Shown piece after piece: positions 26,111-35,905 of a DNA stretch of 64,000 nucleotides. Numbering within the stretch: position 1 is the first letter of the stretch; the number at the start of each line of letters is the position of its first letter. The position numbers and the translations under genes were made by a program. Where the stretch lies: contig NZ_AP024871.1 in the NCBI RefSeq assembly GCF_024346875.1, positions 2,108,001 to 2,172,000 of the forward strand. Reading direction: 5' to 3'. This stretch comes from Vibrio gallicus (GTDB lineage: Bacteria > Pseudomonadota > Gammaproteobacteria > Enterobacterales > Vibrionaceae). The notes under the pieces were generated by a model. It was given only the letters and a program-made list of their open reading frames with translations, searched no databases and was not told the DNA's origin.

Positions 26111-26896
26111 ATGAATTCGGTCACGAATGATTTAAACCAAGATTGGAAAGACATTGATTGGGTACTAACCGACGTCGATGATACCTTAACCTGGCAAGGA
26201 CAATTGCCACCACAAACCCTTATCGCCCTACAAAAGCTACGCGATGCTGGCAAGAAAGTGGTAGCAGTAACAGGCGCTTGCGCTGGATGGTGTGACCATA
26301 TTGCTCAATTATGGCCTGTTGATGCCGTACTTGGTGAAAATGGCGCCTTTATTATGGAAAAGAAGCAAGGTTACCTAACCCTACGCTCACAAACTCCATT
26401 GCAAGAAATCACCGCCAATCAACAGCGCCTAAAAACTGAGGTGCTAAATATTCTAAGCGATTACCCTGAGCTGAGTTTAACCCTCGACCAATCGTATCGC
26501 TTATGTGAAGTTGCCATCGATATTGGTCAGAACCGACCAAAAGTAGCAGACAGTATCATCGAAGATATCGTTGCAAAGATTCATGCGCTAGGCGCTCATG
26601 CAACCGCAAGCTCAATCCATATTAATACTTGGTACGGAGACCACTCAAAGCGTGAAACCTCCACCGCATTTTTGAAACAGAAAGGCTTGTCTGAAGCTGA
26701 GATACTAAAGCACAGCTGTTATGTGGGAGATTCAATGAATGACCAGTTTATGTTTGCAGCACTGCCATATAGCGTAGGTGTAGCCAACATAGAACACTAC
26801 TGGACACGCCTCTCTCACCACCCTGCGGTTGTGATGCAACAACCCGGCGGCTACGGCTTTGCCGAGTTCACCGACAAATTGTTAGCACTGAAGTAG
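26111..26896 (+). CDS. HAD-IIB family sugar-phosphatase-like hydrolase
   Basis: A 261-residue HAD phosphatase. Motif I is LTDVDDTLT with nucleophile D21 and D23, motif II VAVTGA, and motif IV GDSMND near 205-210; the C2b cap in between contains WYGDHSKR. This layout resembles mannosyl-3-phosphoglycerate and sucrose-phosphate phosphatases. TTTGAGG precedes the ATG. As last gene of the TRAP operon it probably dephosphorylates the imported compound or its breakdown product; the substrate is not known. Confidence 0.85.
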   Translation: MNSVTNDLNQDWKDIDWVLTDVDDTLTWQGQLPPQTLIALQKLRDAGKKVVAVTGACAGWCDHIAQLWPVDAVLGENGAFIMEKKQGYLTLRSQTPLQEITANQQRLKTEVLNILSDYPELSLTLDQSYRLCEVAIDIGQNRPKVADSIIEDIVAKIHALGAHATASSIHINTWYGDHSKRETSTAFLKQKGLSEAEILKHSCYVGDSMNDQFMFAALPYSVGVANIEHYWTRLSHHPAVVMQQPGGYGFAEFTDKLLALK

Positions 26897-27080
26897 TCTC
26901 GTAACAGTATTAAGCGGCAGCAGAGGTTGTCGCTTAGTTTGCTTCTCCTTTGTTTAGCTATGTACATCCGATTACACCGAATTACACCGCATAGCATCAA
27001 TACCATCATAGGGTCATAAGAGATAATAACTAAAATGGGTTCTGGATTCAGAAGATCAGATAAGCAAGAAGTCTAGATAC

Positions 27081-27112
27081 AACAAAGCCCCGACGTGAGT
27101 CGAGGCTTTGTT
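27081..27112. terminator. Hairpin between the HAD gene and tRNA-Leu
   Basis: AACAAAGCC-CGAC and GTCG-GGCTTTGTT pair with one mismatch around GTGA. It lies 10 bases beyond the 3' end of tRNA-Leu on the minus strand and can also stop readthrough on the plus strand. Confidence 0.75.
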
Positions 27113-27121
27113 ATTTTAATA

Positions 27122-27206
27122 TGGTACCGGTGGGCGGACTTGAACCGCCACGCCCGAAGGCAACGGATTTTGAATCCGTCGTGTATACCAATTTCACCAC
27201 ACCGGC
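27122..27206 (-). tRNA. tRNA-Leu(CAA)
   Basis: 85 bases with a long variable arm and encoded CCA. Acceptor stem GCCGGTG/CACCGGT, anticodon CAA read from 27172 to 27170. Confidence 0.96.
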
Positions 27207-27231
27207 ATTGTACCTCTGGGGTACGTGTTGC

Positions 27232-27259
27232 ATTATACGTGTCAGCCCTGACGGCGCAA
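27232..27259 (-). promoter_or_regulatory. Promoter of tRNA-Leu
   Basis: On the minus strand TTGCGC and a perfect TATAAT are 16 bases apart, with the -10 box 26 bases before the tRNA. The spacer holds a 12-bp palindrome GTCAGGGCTGAC. Confidence 0.7.
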
Positions 27260-27378
27260 CACTAAATCTTATTATTTTATATTGTTCGTTGTTTTTTTAG
27301 ACACAGTGGGCAGTTTTCCATCCTAGTATCTAGGCAATATAGCTCGAAGTCGCTATTCTGACGCCAATTATTGCTGTT

Positions 27379-27870
27379 ATGTCTTATCAAAAAATGAATA
27401 AATCAACCTCTCTTCCTAAATCAGGTCTCCTTCGTCGCTTAGCCGCTTGTCTGTATGACGGTTTTATTATTATTGCCATTGAAATGATGGCCGCGGGTAT
27501 TGTTGTTGCCATTCTTGAGGCATTGGTCGCCGCCGGTGTTATGGATTATGGTAGCTATATTGATGTAAGTGACTACTTAAGCCGTCACCCTATTTGGAGT
27601 AACCTGTTTACTGCGTACCTTGCTATCGTTTGGTTGGGCTTCTTTATCTACTTTTGGAGCAAGGCTGGGCAGACTATCGGCATGCGTGCTTGGAAGCTTA
27701 GAATACAAAATAGCGATGGATCTAACATCACCACCACGCAAGCGGTTATTCGCGTTGCTACGTCTGCGTTTGGTTTAAGTAACCTATGTGTTCCGCTCGA
27801 TCATAAAAAGCGTGGCTTCCAAGATATCTGGGCCCATAGCGAAGTGGTTGTGCTACCAAAAGCAAACTAA
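27379..27870 (+). CDS. RDD family membrane protein
   Basis: A 163-residue inner-membrane protein of the RDD family, named for conserved Arg and Asp residues. Seen: LLRRLAACLYDGFII (Arg and Asp of helix 1), a second helix, and SKAGQTIGMRAWKLRIQ with the conserved Gly-x-x-Trp-x-Lys after the last long segment, then GFQDIWA near the C-terminus. The family's role is unclear; some members are thought to be ion exchangers. It converges on lptG across a shared terminator, an arrangement common in vibrios. Confidence 0.85.
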   Translation: MSYQKMNKSTSLPKSGLLRRLAACLYDGFIIIAIEMMAAGIVVAILEALVAAGVMDYGSYIDVSDYLSRHPIWSNLFTAYLAIVWLGFFIYFWSKAGQTIGMRAWKLRIQNSDGSNITTTQAVIRVATSAFGLSNLCVPLDHKKRGFQDIWAHSEVVVLPKAN

Positions 27871-27871
27871 C

Positions 27872-27908
27872 AAAAAAGGGAGAGTAACCAAGTTACTCTC
27901 CCTTTTTT
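27872..27908. terminator. Bidirectional terminator between the RDD gene and lptG
   Basis: AAAAAAGGGAGAGTAAC, a 3-base loop and GTTACTCTCCCTTTTTT form a perfect 17-bp stem with T runs on both strands. Confidence 0.95.
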
Positions 27909-27912
27909 ATTT

Positions 27913-28983
27913 CTATAATTTACGCCGCAATAACAGTATCGCCACCAGCATAAATGCAATGCTTGGTGCTATGGCTCCCCACATCGGGGGGATCTGATAA
28001 ACCAAGCTCAATGGCCCAAAGAACTCCGACGATATATAGAACGAGAAGCCGGCTATAACCCCCGATAGAATCCTCGCCCCCATGGTTACACTGCGCAGTG
28101 GACCAAATACAAAAGATAACGCCAATAACATCATAACTGCGATGGAAAGCGGCTGGGTTATCTTTCGCCAGAATGCAAGGTCGTAACGCGATGCGTCCAG
28201 TTCAGAATCTTTAAGGTAATTTACATAGCTATATAGCCCAGTTAGCGAAAGCTCTTCTGGTTTTACAGTTACCACCTCAAGCTTGTCTGGTGCTAGGGTG
28301 CTGTGCCATTTTAGGGTTGGTAATTTCTCTTTAGTTATCTGAGTTTGATTGGTGTAGAGGGTGGTCGTTACGTTCTGCAACTCCCAATTATTATCACCAA
28401 TGTACTCAGCTTCTTTAGCAAAGATGCTGCGAATCAGGTTCTTCTGCTTGTCATATTCCCAGACATTAACGGCAGTCAGTTTGTCGTCATGCACCCGACC
28501 AATATAGATAAAGTCGTCGGCATCTTTCGCCCATACTCCCGCACGAGTTGACACCATATTACCACCAGAAATAGATACAATGCGTAGCTCACGCGCCATT
28601 TTCTGAGCCTGAGGTGCGCCCCATTCTCCAAGCATCATAACGAGGATCATCAATGGTAAGGCTGTTTTTAGTACTGACATACCAATATCAAGCTTGGAGT
28701 AGCCAGCGGCTTGCATTACGGTTAACTCAGAGCTAGAAGCCAGCGTTCCTAGTGCTATCAACGCACCAAGTAACGCTGCCATAGGGAAGAACATCTCAAC
28801 ATCCCGAGGCACACTCAATAGCACAAAATAGAGCGCGTGCAGGAGATCATAAGTACCACGCCCTACCTTTCGCAATTGCTCTACATACTTAATGATACCT
28901 GATAAGCCAACTAACGTTACTAGACAAATAGAGCTGGTGGCGACGATAGTTCGCCCAATATAGACGTCTAAAATCTTAAACAT
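27913..28983 (-). CDS. lptG: LPS export permease LptG
   Basis: A 356-residue inner-membrane protein with six helices and a large periplasmic beta-jellyroll domain (about 130-265). With LptF and the ATPase LptB (48.9 kb) it extracts LPS from the inner membrane and passes it to LptC. Family features are the N-terminal YIGRTI helix, MAALLGALIALGTLASSSELTVMQAAGYS and the C-terminal IAVMMLLALSFVFGP segment. Its ATG is one base beyond the lptF stop codon, so translation is coupled. Confidence 0.95.
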   Translation of the reverse strand: MFKILDVYIGRTIVATSSICLVTLVGLSGIIKYVEQLRKVGRGTYDLLHALYFVLLSVPRDVEMFFPMAALLGALIALGTLASSSELTVMQAAGYSKLDIGMSVLKTALPLMILVMMLGEWGAPQAQKMARELRIVSISGGNMVSTRAGVWAKDADDFIYIGRVHDDKLTAVNVWEYDKQKNLIRSIFAKEAEYIGDNNWELQNVTTTLYTNQTQITKEKLPTLKWHSTLAPDKLEVVTVKPEELSLTGLYSYVNYLKDSELDASRYDLAFWRKITQPLSIAVMMLLALSFVFGPLRSVTMGARILSGVIAGFSFYISSEFFGPLSLVYQIPPMWGAIAPSIAFMLVAILLLRRKL

Positions 28984-28984
28984 A

Positions 28985-30085
28985 TTATCTAGCCCTTCTT
29001 TGACGTAGCATATCTTTAAAACGCCTTACTGGTAGGCTGTCCATAGTATTTAGAATAATCCCGAGTGCCAGCAAGCTGATATTCATCGGCCACATACCAA
29101 TAACATCCGATATTTTCCCTTCCTCGATGGCTGATTTGGCAGCACTGATCGACATAAAATAAGCCAAATAAAACAGTATTGCAGGTCCCATCTTAGCAAA
29201 GCGCCCCTGACGAGGGTTTACCTTAGCCAATGGAATTACAATCAAGGTCAGTAGTGGGATACAGATAATCAAACTTATCCGCCAATGCAACTCCGCCTTC
29301 GCCTCTGGGCTTGGGTTATTAAATAGCTGCATAGTTGGGTACGCCTCAAAGTCGCGCCCCTTCTGTTTGACCTTACGTTGACCAATCAAAGCGTCATACT
29401 CATCAAAGTCGGTTTTCATATAATCAAGTTGAGTCGGCACTCCTTCAAAGCGAGTACCATCAAACAGGGTTAAGATTTGACGCCCGTCGGGTAGCTCTTT
29501 CGCTAGCCCAGAGTCCGCAAATGAAACACTTGGGCGTATTGAACCCTGCCCTACTGTTTGAGCAATAAAGACATTGGTTAACTTCTTGTCTTTCAGGTTA
29601 TCAATGAAAACCACAGCTGTACCATCAGGGGTGCTTTGAAACTGCCCCTTCTGCAGCAACTCAACACTGGTTTCAGAGGCGAGCTTTTCCATTATTTGTG
29701 CTTCTTTGTCTTGTGACCAAGGTGAAAAGTACAAAGAGTTAAACGCAGCAACACCAGAGGTAATTACAGCGAGGTACAGTGCCGCTTGAATCAGGAATTT
29801 ATTCCCAATCCCGGTTGCATTCATAACTGTAATCTCACTTTCAGCGTATAAGCGGCCAAAAGTGAGCAGTATTCCGATATACAAACTCAACGGAAGCATT
29901 AATAATCCCATGGCAGGCATATTCAAGCCCACTATGGTCATGATAAGACGCGCAGGAATGTCACCATCCGATGCATCAGCCAGCACGCTGATAAAGCGTT
30001 GGCTCAAAAAGATCAAAAACAAGACGAAAAAGATCGCTAATTGGCTCTTTATGGTCTCGCGGATCAAATATCTAACAATAATCAC
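28985..30085 (-). CDS. lptF: LPS export permease LptF
   Basis: A 366-residue partner of LptG with the same layout: three helices, periplasmic jellyroll (about 125-265), three helices. Visible are IVRYLIRETIKSQLA at the N-terminus, ISVLADASDGDIP, and LTFGRLYAESEITVMNATG, which is the coupling-helix region that contacts LptB. It begins the lptFG operon and is divergent from pepA with a 219-base shared region, as in E. coli. Confidence 0.95.
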   Translation of the reverse strand: MIIVRYLIRETIKSQLAIFFVLFLIFLSQRFISVLADASDGDIPARLIMTIVGLNMPAMGLLMLPLSLYIGILLTFGRLYAESEITVMNATGIGNKFLIQAALYLAVITSGVAAFNSLYFSPWSQDKEAQIMEKLASETSVELLQKGQFQSTPDGTAVVFIDNLKDKKLTNVFIAQTVGQGSIRPSVSFADSGLAKELPDGRQILTLFDGTRFEGVPTQLDYMKTDFDEYDALIGQRKVKQKGRDFEAYPTMQLFNNPSPEAKAELHWRISLIICIPLLTLIVIPLAKVNPRQGRFAKMGPAILFYLAYFMSISAAKSAIEEGKISDVIGMWPMNISLLALGIILNTMDSLPVRRFKDMLRQRRAR

Positions 30086-30304
30086 GCTAAATTCCCTATA
30101 AGCTCAGACGCAAAACTTGTATTTTTGCAGGAATCGCTATAATTTCTGATTGAAACTTATATTTTTCAATTTTTCTTATAAATCGACAACAAATTAACTT
30201 GCTAATACCTCATGAGTAAACATAGCTCTTGACCAAGATTCAACAAGTTAAGCCATCATTATCTAACATTTATTGTTGTTTGTCTTTAGGATGTAGGAGT
30301 AGGC

Positions 30305-31813
30305 ATGGAGTTCAGTGTAAAAAGTGGTAGCCCAGAGAAGCAACGCAGTGCATGTATTGTCGTTGGTGTCTTTGAACCACGTCGTCTTTCACCCGTCGCA
30401 GAACAGCTTGATGAAATCAGCGACGGCTATCTAAGTTCACTACTACGCCGCGGTGATTTAGAAGGTAAACCAGGCCAAATGCTTCTTCTGCATCAAGTAC
30501 CTGGGGTACTTTCAGAGCGCGTCCTTTTAGTTGGTTGTGGTAAAGAGCGAGAGCTTGGCGAGCGTCAGTATAAAGAAATCATTCAAAAAACCATTAGCAC
30601 CCTCAATGAAACTGGCTCAATGGAAGCGGTATGCTTTTTAACTGAGCTGCATGTTAAGGGACGCGATACGTACTGGAAAGTACGTCAGGCTATTGAAGCG
30701 ACCCATGACGGTTTATATGCCTTTGATCAGTTCAAGAGCAATAAACCAGAGACCCGCCGTCCATTGCGTAAGCTAGTATTCAATGTGCCGACTCGTCGTG
30801 AATTAAGCATTGGTGAGCGCGCAATCAAGCATGGTCTGGCGGTAGCCTCTGGGGTTAAGGCCTCAAAAGACCTCGGCAACATGCCACCAAACGTGGCTAA
30901 CCCAGCTTATCTTGCTTCACAGGCTCGTCGCTTAGCCGATGACTACAGCACAGTAACAACTAAGATCATCGGTGAACAAGAGATGGAAAAACTCGGTATG
31001 AGTTCTTATCTTGCGGTTGGTCGCGGTTCTCATAATGAATCCATGATGTCTGTAATTGAGTACAAGGGTAACCCTGACTCAGAAGCTAAACCGATCGTAT
31101 TGATTGGTAAAGGGCTCACCTTTGACTCCGGCGGTATTTCTATCAAGCCAAGCGATGGCATGGATGAAATGAAATACGACATGTGCGGTGCAGCAAGTGT
31201 ATTTGGTGCAATGAAAGCATTAGCGCAGCTGAACCTGCCAATTAATGTAGTGGGTATTCTTGCTGGCTGTGAAAACATGCCGGGTAGTAACGCTTATCGC
31301 CCTGGTGATATCTTGACTACCATGTCAGGTCAAACTGTTGAGGTTCTAAATACAGATGCCGAAGGCCGTCTAGTACTGTGCGATGCCTTAACTTACGTAG
31401 AACGCTTTGAGCCAGAGTCTGTAATTGACGTTGCCACCCTAACTGGCGCCTGCGTTATTGCTTTAGGCCACCATATTAGTGCTGTGGTATCGAACCACAA
31501 TCCTCTTGCTCACGAGTTGGTCAATGCCTCAGAGCAGGCTGGCGACCGAGCATGGCGTCTACCAATGGCCGATGAATACCAAGAGCAACTCACAAGCCCG
31601 TTTGCTGACATGGCAAACCTTGGGGGTCGCCCAGGTGGTACTATCACTGCTGGCTGCTTCCTTTCTCGTTTTGCTAAGAAGTATAACTGGGCTCACCTTG
31701 ATATTGCAGGTACTGCCTGGAAATCAGGTGCCGCAAAAGGCTCTACTGGCCGTCCAGTATCGCTTCTGGTTCAGTTCTTGCTAAATCGCAGTGGACAAGA
31801 AATCGAAGAGTAA
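30305..31813 (+). CDS. pepA: Leucyl aminopeptidase PepA
   Basis: A 502-residue hexameric M17 aminopeptidase that trims N-terminal residues and, in E. coli and V. cholerae, also binds DNA. The metal-binding and catalytic motifs are [29 protein letters not shown] and the M17 signature [10 protein letters not shown]. Length matches E. coli PepA (503). GGAG precedes the ATG. Known DNA-binding roles include control of carAB and Xer recombination at cer; nothing in the window tests these. Confidence 0.97.
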   Translation: MEFSVKSGSPEKQRSACIVVGVFEPRRLSPVAEQLDEISDGYLSSLLRRGDLEGKPGQMLLLHQVPGVLSERVLLVGCGKERELGERQYKEIIQKTISTLNETGSMEAVCFLTELHVKGRDTYWKVRQAIEATHDGLYAFDQFKSNKPETRRPLRKLVFNVPTRRELSIGERAIKHGLAVASGVKASKDLGNMPPNVANPAYLASQARRLADDYSTVTTKIIGEQEMEKLGMSSYLAVGRGSHNESMMSVIEYKGNPDSEAKPIVLIGKGLTFDSGGISIKPSDGMDEMKYDMCGAASVFGAMKALAQLNLPINVVGILAGCENMPGSNAYRPGDILTTMSGQTVEVLNTDAEGRLVLCDALTYVERFEPESVIDVATLTGACVIALGHHISAVVSNHNPLAHELVNASEQAGDRAWRLPMADEYQEQLTSPFADMANLGGRPGGTITAGCFLSRFAKKYNWAHLDIAGTAWKSGAAKGSTGRPVSLLVQFLLNRSGQEIEE

Positions 31814-31818
31814 AAATT

Positions 31819-31844
31819 AAGCCGCCTCTCAATGAGGCGGTTTT
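31819..31844 (+). terminator. Terminator of pepA
   Basis: CCGCCTC, 5-base loop, GAGGCGG, extended by A/T pairs and followed by TTTT. Confidence 0.88.
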
Positions 31845-31851
31845 ACTATCT

Positions 31852-31902
31852 AGGGTCTGTTGACCGTTTGTATAAATTAACCCATCAAGGTCAACAGAAC
31901 CT
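31852..31902 (+). repeat. Long-range inverted repeat in the holC leader
   Basis: TCTGTTGACC (31856-31865) and GGTCAACAGA (31889-31898) are perfect 10-bp inverted arms 23 bases apart, extended by imperfect pairs. The only ribosome-site-like string, AAGGT, overlaps the right arm, so the structure could mask holC translation. Confidence 0.5.
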
Positions 31903-31905
31903 AAC

Positions 31906-32349
31906 ATGAATACCGCTACTTTTTATATCATACCACCTAACAGCCAAGCCGATAGTCGCCAAGGATTTCAACAATATGTTGCTTATTTGCTGCGCCATTT
32001 TACCAAGCAAGGCGCACGCATATATCTCAATGCTACTGACCAGCAAGATGCCAAGGCATGGGATGATTTTCTATTTCAGCAAAGTGGTGATGATTTTTTA
32101 GCTCACAACCTAACGGGCGAAGGCCCTAGGCAAGGGACAGCTATAGAAATTGGGTTTTCTCCCTCACACCTACAAAGAAACCGTAATTTACTCATCAACG
32201 TGTCGAATAACGCGACAAACTTTGCTCGAAGTATCGATCAAGTGATAGACTTCGTCCCTTGCGAAGAAAAAGCGAAGCATACTGCCAGAGAAAGGTATAA
32301 AATTTACCGTCAGACAGGCTATCAAATGCAAACCATAACCATCAGTTAA
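31906..32349 (+). CDS. holC: DNA polymerase III chi subunit
   Basis: A 147-residue HolC protein, the clamp-loader accessory subunit that links psi to single-strand-binding protein. The N-terminus MNTATFYIIPP, the helix QYVAYLLRHFTKQGARIYLNA and the downstream GEGPRQGTAIEIGF fit the family (E. coli chi 147 residues). There is no clear ribosome site in the usual window before the ATG. It lies between pepA and valS as in E. coli. Confidence 0.93.
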   Translation: MNTATFYIIPPNSQADSRQGFQQYVAYLLRHFTKQGARIYLNATDQQDAKAWDDFLFQQSGDDFLAHNLTGEGPRQGTAIEIGFSPSHLQRNRNLLINVSNNATNFARSIDQVIDFVPCEEKAKHTARERYKIYRQTGYQMQTITIS

Positions 32350-32462
32350 TAATGTGTGGGACAAACTCCATAGCTAAAGTTTTTAGCTTAAAATAGAGCT
32401 AAACCCTTAATTTATGCAGTTTGCCCTTAAATCAATTATCTAACGATCCATGTAAGAGCATT

Positions 32463-35321
32463 ATGGAAAAGACATACAATCCAACTTCAATTGAACAAGC
32501 TTTATATCAAGCTTGGGAAGAAAAAGGCTACTTTAAGCCACACGGTGATACGACCAAAGAATCATACAGCATCATGATCCCGCCGCCGAACGTCACAGGC
32601 AGCCTACATATGGGTCACGCCTTCCAAGATACCATCATGGATACCTTGGTACGCGCTGAACGCATGAAAGGCAAGAATACCCTTTGGCAGGTAGGTACGG
32701 ACCATGCTGGTATTGCAACTCAAATGGTTGTAGAGCGCAAAATCGCAGCGGAAGAAGGCAAAACCAAACACGATTACGGTCGTGATGCCTTTATCGACAA
32801 GATCTGGGAATGGAAAGGCGAATCCGGTGGCACTATCACCAAGCAGCTTCGTCGCCTAGGCGCATCTGTCGATTGGGATCGCGAACGCTTTACAATGGAT
32901 GATGGCCTATCGAATGCCGTCCAAGAAGTGTTTGTACGCCTATTTGAAGAAGACCTTATCTATCGCGGTAAGCGCCTAGTAAACTGGGACCCTAAACTGC
33001 ACACGGCTATCTCTGATCTCGAAGTTGAGAACAAAGATAAAAAGGGTTTCATGTGGCACTTCCGCTATCCACTAGCTGATGGTGTTAAGACAGCGGAAGG
33101 CAAAGATTATATCGTCGTTGCCACAACTCGTCCTGAAACCATGCTTGGCGATACTGGCGTTGCAGTTAACCCAGAAGATCCTCGCTACAAAGACCTTATT
33201 GGTAAAGAAATCCTGCTTCCTATTGTCGGTCGTCGCATCCCTATTGTGGGCGATGAACACGCAGATATGGAAAAAGGTACTGGTTGTGTGAAAATCACGC
33301 CTGCCCATGATTTCAATGACTATGAAGTTGGCAAGCGTAACCAGTTACCAATGATCAACATCCTTACCTTTAACGCTGATATCCGCGATGAAGCTGAAGT
33401 GTTTACCACCAATGGTGAACCAAGTGATGCTTACGCAACTGATATTCCAGCTAAATACCAAGGTATGGAGCGCTTTGCAGCACGTAAAGCTATTGTGGCT
33501 GAGTTTGATGAACTTGGTCTACTTGAAGAGATCAAAGACCATGACCTAACAGTGCCTTACGGCGACCGTGGTGGTGTGGTTATCGAACCTATGCTAACGG
33601 ATCAATGGTATGTGCGTGCAGCGCCACTAGCTGAGACTGCAACCAAAGCCGTTGAAGATGGCGAGATTCAGTTTGTTCCTAAGCAGTACGAGAACATGTA
33701 CTTCTCTTGGATGCGTGATATCCAAGATTGGTGTATTTCACGTCAGCTATGGTGGGGTCACCGCATCCCTGCATGGTATGACAACGATGGTAATGTTTAT
33801 GTTGGGCGTACTGAAGAAGAAGTACGTAGCAAGCATAATCTAGCGCCAGTGGTGGTTCTACGCCAAGACAACGATGTATTAGATACTTGGTTCTCTTCTG
33901 CATTATGGACATTTGGTACCCAAGGTTGGCCTGAGCAAACTGAAGACCTGAAAACCTTCCACCCTTCAGATGTTCTCGTAACTGGCTTTGATATTATCTT
34001 CTTCTGGGTTGCGCGCATGATCATGATGACCATGCACTTCTGTAAAGATGAAAATGGCAAGCCTCAAGTACCATTTAAAACGGTTTACGTTACGGGTCTA
34101 ATCCGTGATGAAAACGGCGACAAGATGTCTAAATCGAAAGGTAACGTACTTGACCCTATCGATATGATCGATGGTATTGATTTAGAATCTCTAGTTACCA
34201 AACGTACTGGTAACATGATGCAGCCAAAACTGGCCGCTAAGATCGAGAAAAACACTCGTAAGACCTTTGAAGGTGGTATTGAAGCATACGGTACTGATGC
34301 ACTACGCTTTACTCTAGCGGCAATGGCATCTACTGGCCGTGATATCAACTGGGATATGAAGCGTCTTGAGGGTTACCGCAACTTCTGTAATAAGCTATGG
34401 AACGCAAGCCGTTACGTGCTAATGAATACCGAAGAGCAAGACTGCGGATTTGACAGCAATGAGGTTGAATTCTCACTTGCTGACAAATGGATTGAATCTC
34501 AGTTTGAGCTTGCAGCTCAAGATTTCAACGCTCATATCGATAACTTCCGTCTCGATATGGCTGCGAATACTATTTATGAGTTCATCTGGAATCAATTCTG
34601 TGACTGGTATTTAGAGCTTACTAAACCGGTTCTATGGAAAGGTACTGAAGCGCAACAGCGCGGCACACGTCAAACGCTGATCACTGTACTTGAGAAGACT
34701 CTACGTCTTGCTCACCCAGTGCTTCCTTACATTACTGAGACTATCTGGCAGAGCATTAAGCCTCTGGTTGAGGGTGTTGAAGGCGATACCATTATGCTGC
34801 AACCTCTTCCTCAATATGAAGCTGCTAACTTCAACCAAGAAGCCTTAGATGATATTGAGTGGGTGAAATCTTTCATCACTAGCATCCGTAACCTGCGCGC
34901 AGAATACGATATTGCACCAAGCAAATCGCTAGATATCATGCTAAAAACTGCTGATGAGAAAGATGCACAGCGCGTTGAAGCTAACCGTCAAGTGCTAGTC
35001 TCTCTATCTAAGCTAGAAGGCATTAAGCTACTAAGTGAAGGTGAAGAAACTCCTGCATGTGCAACGGCACTGGTTGGCAAATCTGAGCTGATGATCCCAA
35101 TGGCTGGTCTTATCGACAAAGATGCTGAGCTTGCTCGCCTTAAGGGTGAAGTGAAGAAAACCCAAGGTGAAATCAAACGCATTGAAGGTAAACTAAACAA
35201 TCAAGGTTTCGTTGCTAAAGCACCGGAAGCCGTGGTTGCCAAAGAGCGTGAAAAACTCACAGGCTACCAGGTTACCTTGAGTAAGCTAGAAGAGCAGATG
35301 ACGACTATTGCTGCGCTATAA
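32463..35321 (+). CDS. valS: Valyl-tRNA synthetase
   Basis: A 952-residue class Ia synthetase charging tRNA-Val. The HIGH motif appears as HMGH at 49-52, KMSKS is at 554-558, and between them lies the CP1 editing domain with the [15 protein letters not shown] stretch. An anticodon-binding domain and a C-terminal coiled coil ([19 protein letters not shown]) complete it. The ATG at 32463 fits the E. coli length of 951; an in-frame start 42 bases upstream would add residues not seen in the family. TAAGAG precedes the ATG. Confidence 0.97.
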   Translation: MEKTYNPTSIEQALYQAWEEKGYFKPHGDTTKESYSIMIPPPNVTGSLHMGHAFQDTIMDTLVRAERMKGKNTLWQVGTDHAGIATQMVVERKIAAEEGKTKHDYGRDAFIDKIWEWKGESGGTITKQLRRLGASVDWDRERFTMDDGLSNAVQEVFVRLFEEDLIYRGKRLVNWDPKLHTAISDLEVENKDKKGFMWHFRYPLADGVKTAEGKDYIVVATTRPETMLGDTGVAVNPEDPRYKDLIGKEILLPIVGRRIPIVGDEHADMEKGTGCVKITPAHDFNDYEVGKRNQLPMINILTFNADIRDEAEVFTTNGEPSDAYATDIPAKYQGMERFAARKAIVAEFDELGLLEEIKDHDLTVPYGDRGGVVIEPMLTDQWYVRAAPLAETATKAVEDGEIQFVPKQYENMYFSWMRDIQDWCISRQLWWGHRIPAWYDNDGNVYVGRTEEEVRSKHNLAPVVVLRQDNDVLDTWFSSALWTFGTQGWPEQTEDLKTFHPSDVLVTGFDIIFFWVARMIMMTMHFCKDENGKPQVPFKTVYVTGLIRDENGDKMSKSKGNVLDPIDMIDGIDLESLVTKRTGNMMQPKLAAKIEKNTRKTFEGGIEAYGTDALRFTLAAMASTGRDINWDMKRLEGYRNFCNKLWNASRYVLMNTEEQDCGFDSNEVEFSLADKWIESQFELAAQDFNAHIDNFRLDMAANTIYEFIWNQFCDWYLELTKPVLWKGTEAQQRGTRQTLITVLEKTLRLAHPVLPYITETIWQSIKPLVEGVEGDTIMLQPLPQYEAANFNQEALDDIEWVKSFITSIRNLRAEYDIAPSKSLDIMLKTADEKDAQRVEANRQVLVSLSKLEGIKLLSEGEETPACATALVGKSELMIPMAGLIDKDAELARLKGEVKKTQGEIKRIEGKLNNQGFVAKAPEAVVAKEREKLTGYQVTLSKLEEQMTTIAAL

Positions 35322-35340
35322 CGTAAGCTAAAGTTGAATA

Positions 35341-35370
35341 AAGGGTTGGCATTTTGCCAGCCCTTTTTTT
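35341..35370 (+). terminator. Terminator of valS
   Basis: AAGGGTTGGC and GCCAGCCCTT pair with one G-T wobble around a short loop, then a run of T. Confidence 0.92.
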
Positions 35371-35416
35371 ATGTAATAGGTGGCATCTATTGCAGTCTTC
35401 GGTTAAAACCACTTGT

Positions 35417-35435
35417 GATAATGAGAATTATTATC
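35417..35435. promoter_or_regulatory. Fur box before the DUF2061 gene
   Basis: GATAATGAGAATTATTATC matches the 19-bp Fur consensus GATAATGATAATCATTATC at 17 positions. It ends 35 bases before the start codon, where it would overlap a promoter. Confidence 0.8.
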
Positions 35436-35470
35436 AATAATAGATTAAAACTTACCGAACGGTGCTAACT

Positions 35471-35857
35471 ATGAAAAAAACTATCAGCTTTGCTTTCCTA
35501 CACTTTACGATTGCCTTTAGTGTTGCCTACCTACTGACAGGGGATATATTAATCGGCAGTCTGATAGCCATGATAGAGCCTGCGGTAAATACTGTTGCTT
35601 TCTACTTTCATGAGCGAGTTTGGTTACGTTCACGCAAACTGCAACGCTTAGCAAACAACTCGAAGCTAAAAACCATCAGCTTTGCCGGTGTACACTTTAG
35701 TGTTGCATTCAGCGTCGTTTACTTACTCACAGGTGATGCGCTAGCTGGGGGGGTAATCGCCCTAGTAGAACCTTCAATTAATACCTGCGCTTACTACTTC
35801 CACGAAAAGGTATGGTCACGCTTACAAAGTAATACAAGCAACTATGCCCATGCATAA
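35471..35857 (+). CDS. Tandem DUF2061 membrane protein
   Basis: A 128-residue membrane protein formed by two copies of DUF2061, about residues 3-55 and 68-118. Both contain KTISFA..HF..AFSV.YLLTGD, a hydrophobic stretch, E-P-(A/S)-(V/I)-N-T and YFHE(R/K)VW, so the gene arose by internal duplication. Each half has two short helices. The function of DUF2061 is unknown. The ATG at 35471 is used; GTG at 35462 is in frame. A strong Fur box upstream predicts induction by iron limitation. The gene is flanked by terminators on both sides. Confidence 0.85.
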   Translation: MKKTISFAFLHFTIAFSVAYLLTGDILIGSLIAMIEPAVNTVAFYFHERVWLRSRKLQRLANNSKLKTISFAGVHFSVAFSVVYLLTGDALAGGVIALVEPSINTCAYYFHEKVWSRLQSNTSNYAHA

Positions 35858-35858
35858 C

Positions 35859-35890
35859 AAAAAGCCCGCTCAAATTGAGCGGGCTTTTTT
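35859..35890. terminator. Bidirectional terminator between the DUF2061 gene and rraB
   Basis: AAAAAGCCCGCTCAA and TTGAGCGGGCTTTTT form a 15-bp perfect stem with T runs on both strands. Confidence 0.95.
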
Positions 35891-35905
35891 ATCTCTGCGT
35901 AGCAA

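Noticed and set aside
26950..27000. Tandem ATTACACCG repeat
   Set aside because: Only two copies in a gene-free stretch, with no array; not enough for a CRISPR or iteron call.
19926..27206. Genomic island integrated at tRNA-Leu
   Set aside because: The accessory genes lie on the 3' side of the tRNA, but I found no repeat of the tRNA 3' end and no integrase or mobility gene, so there is no direct support.
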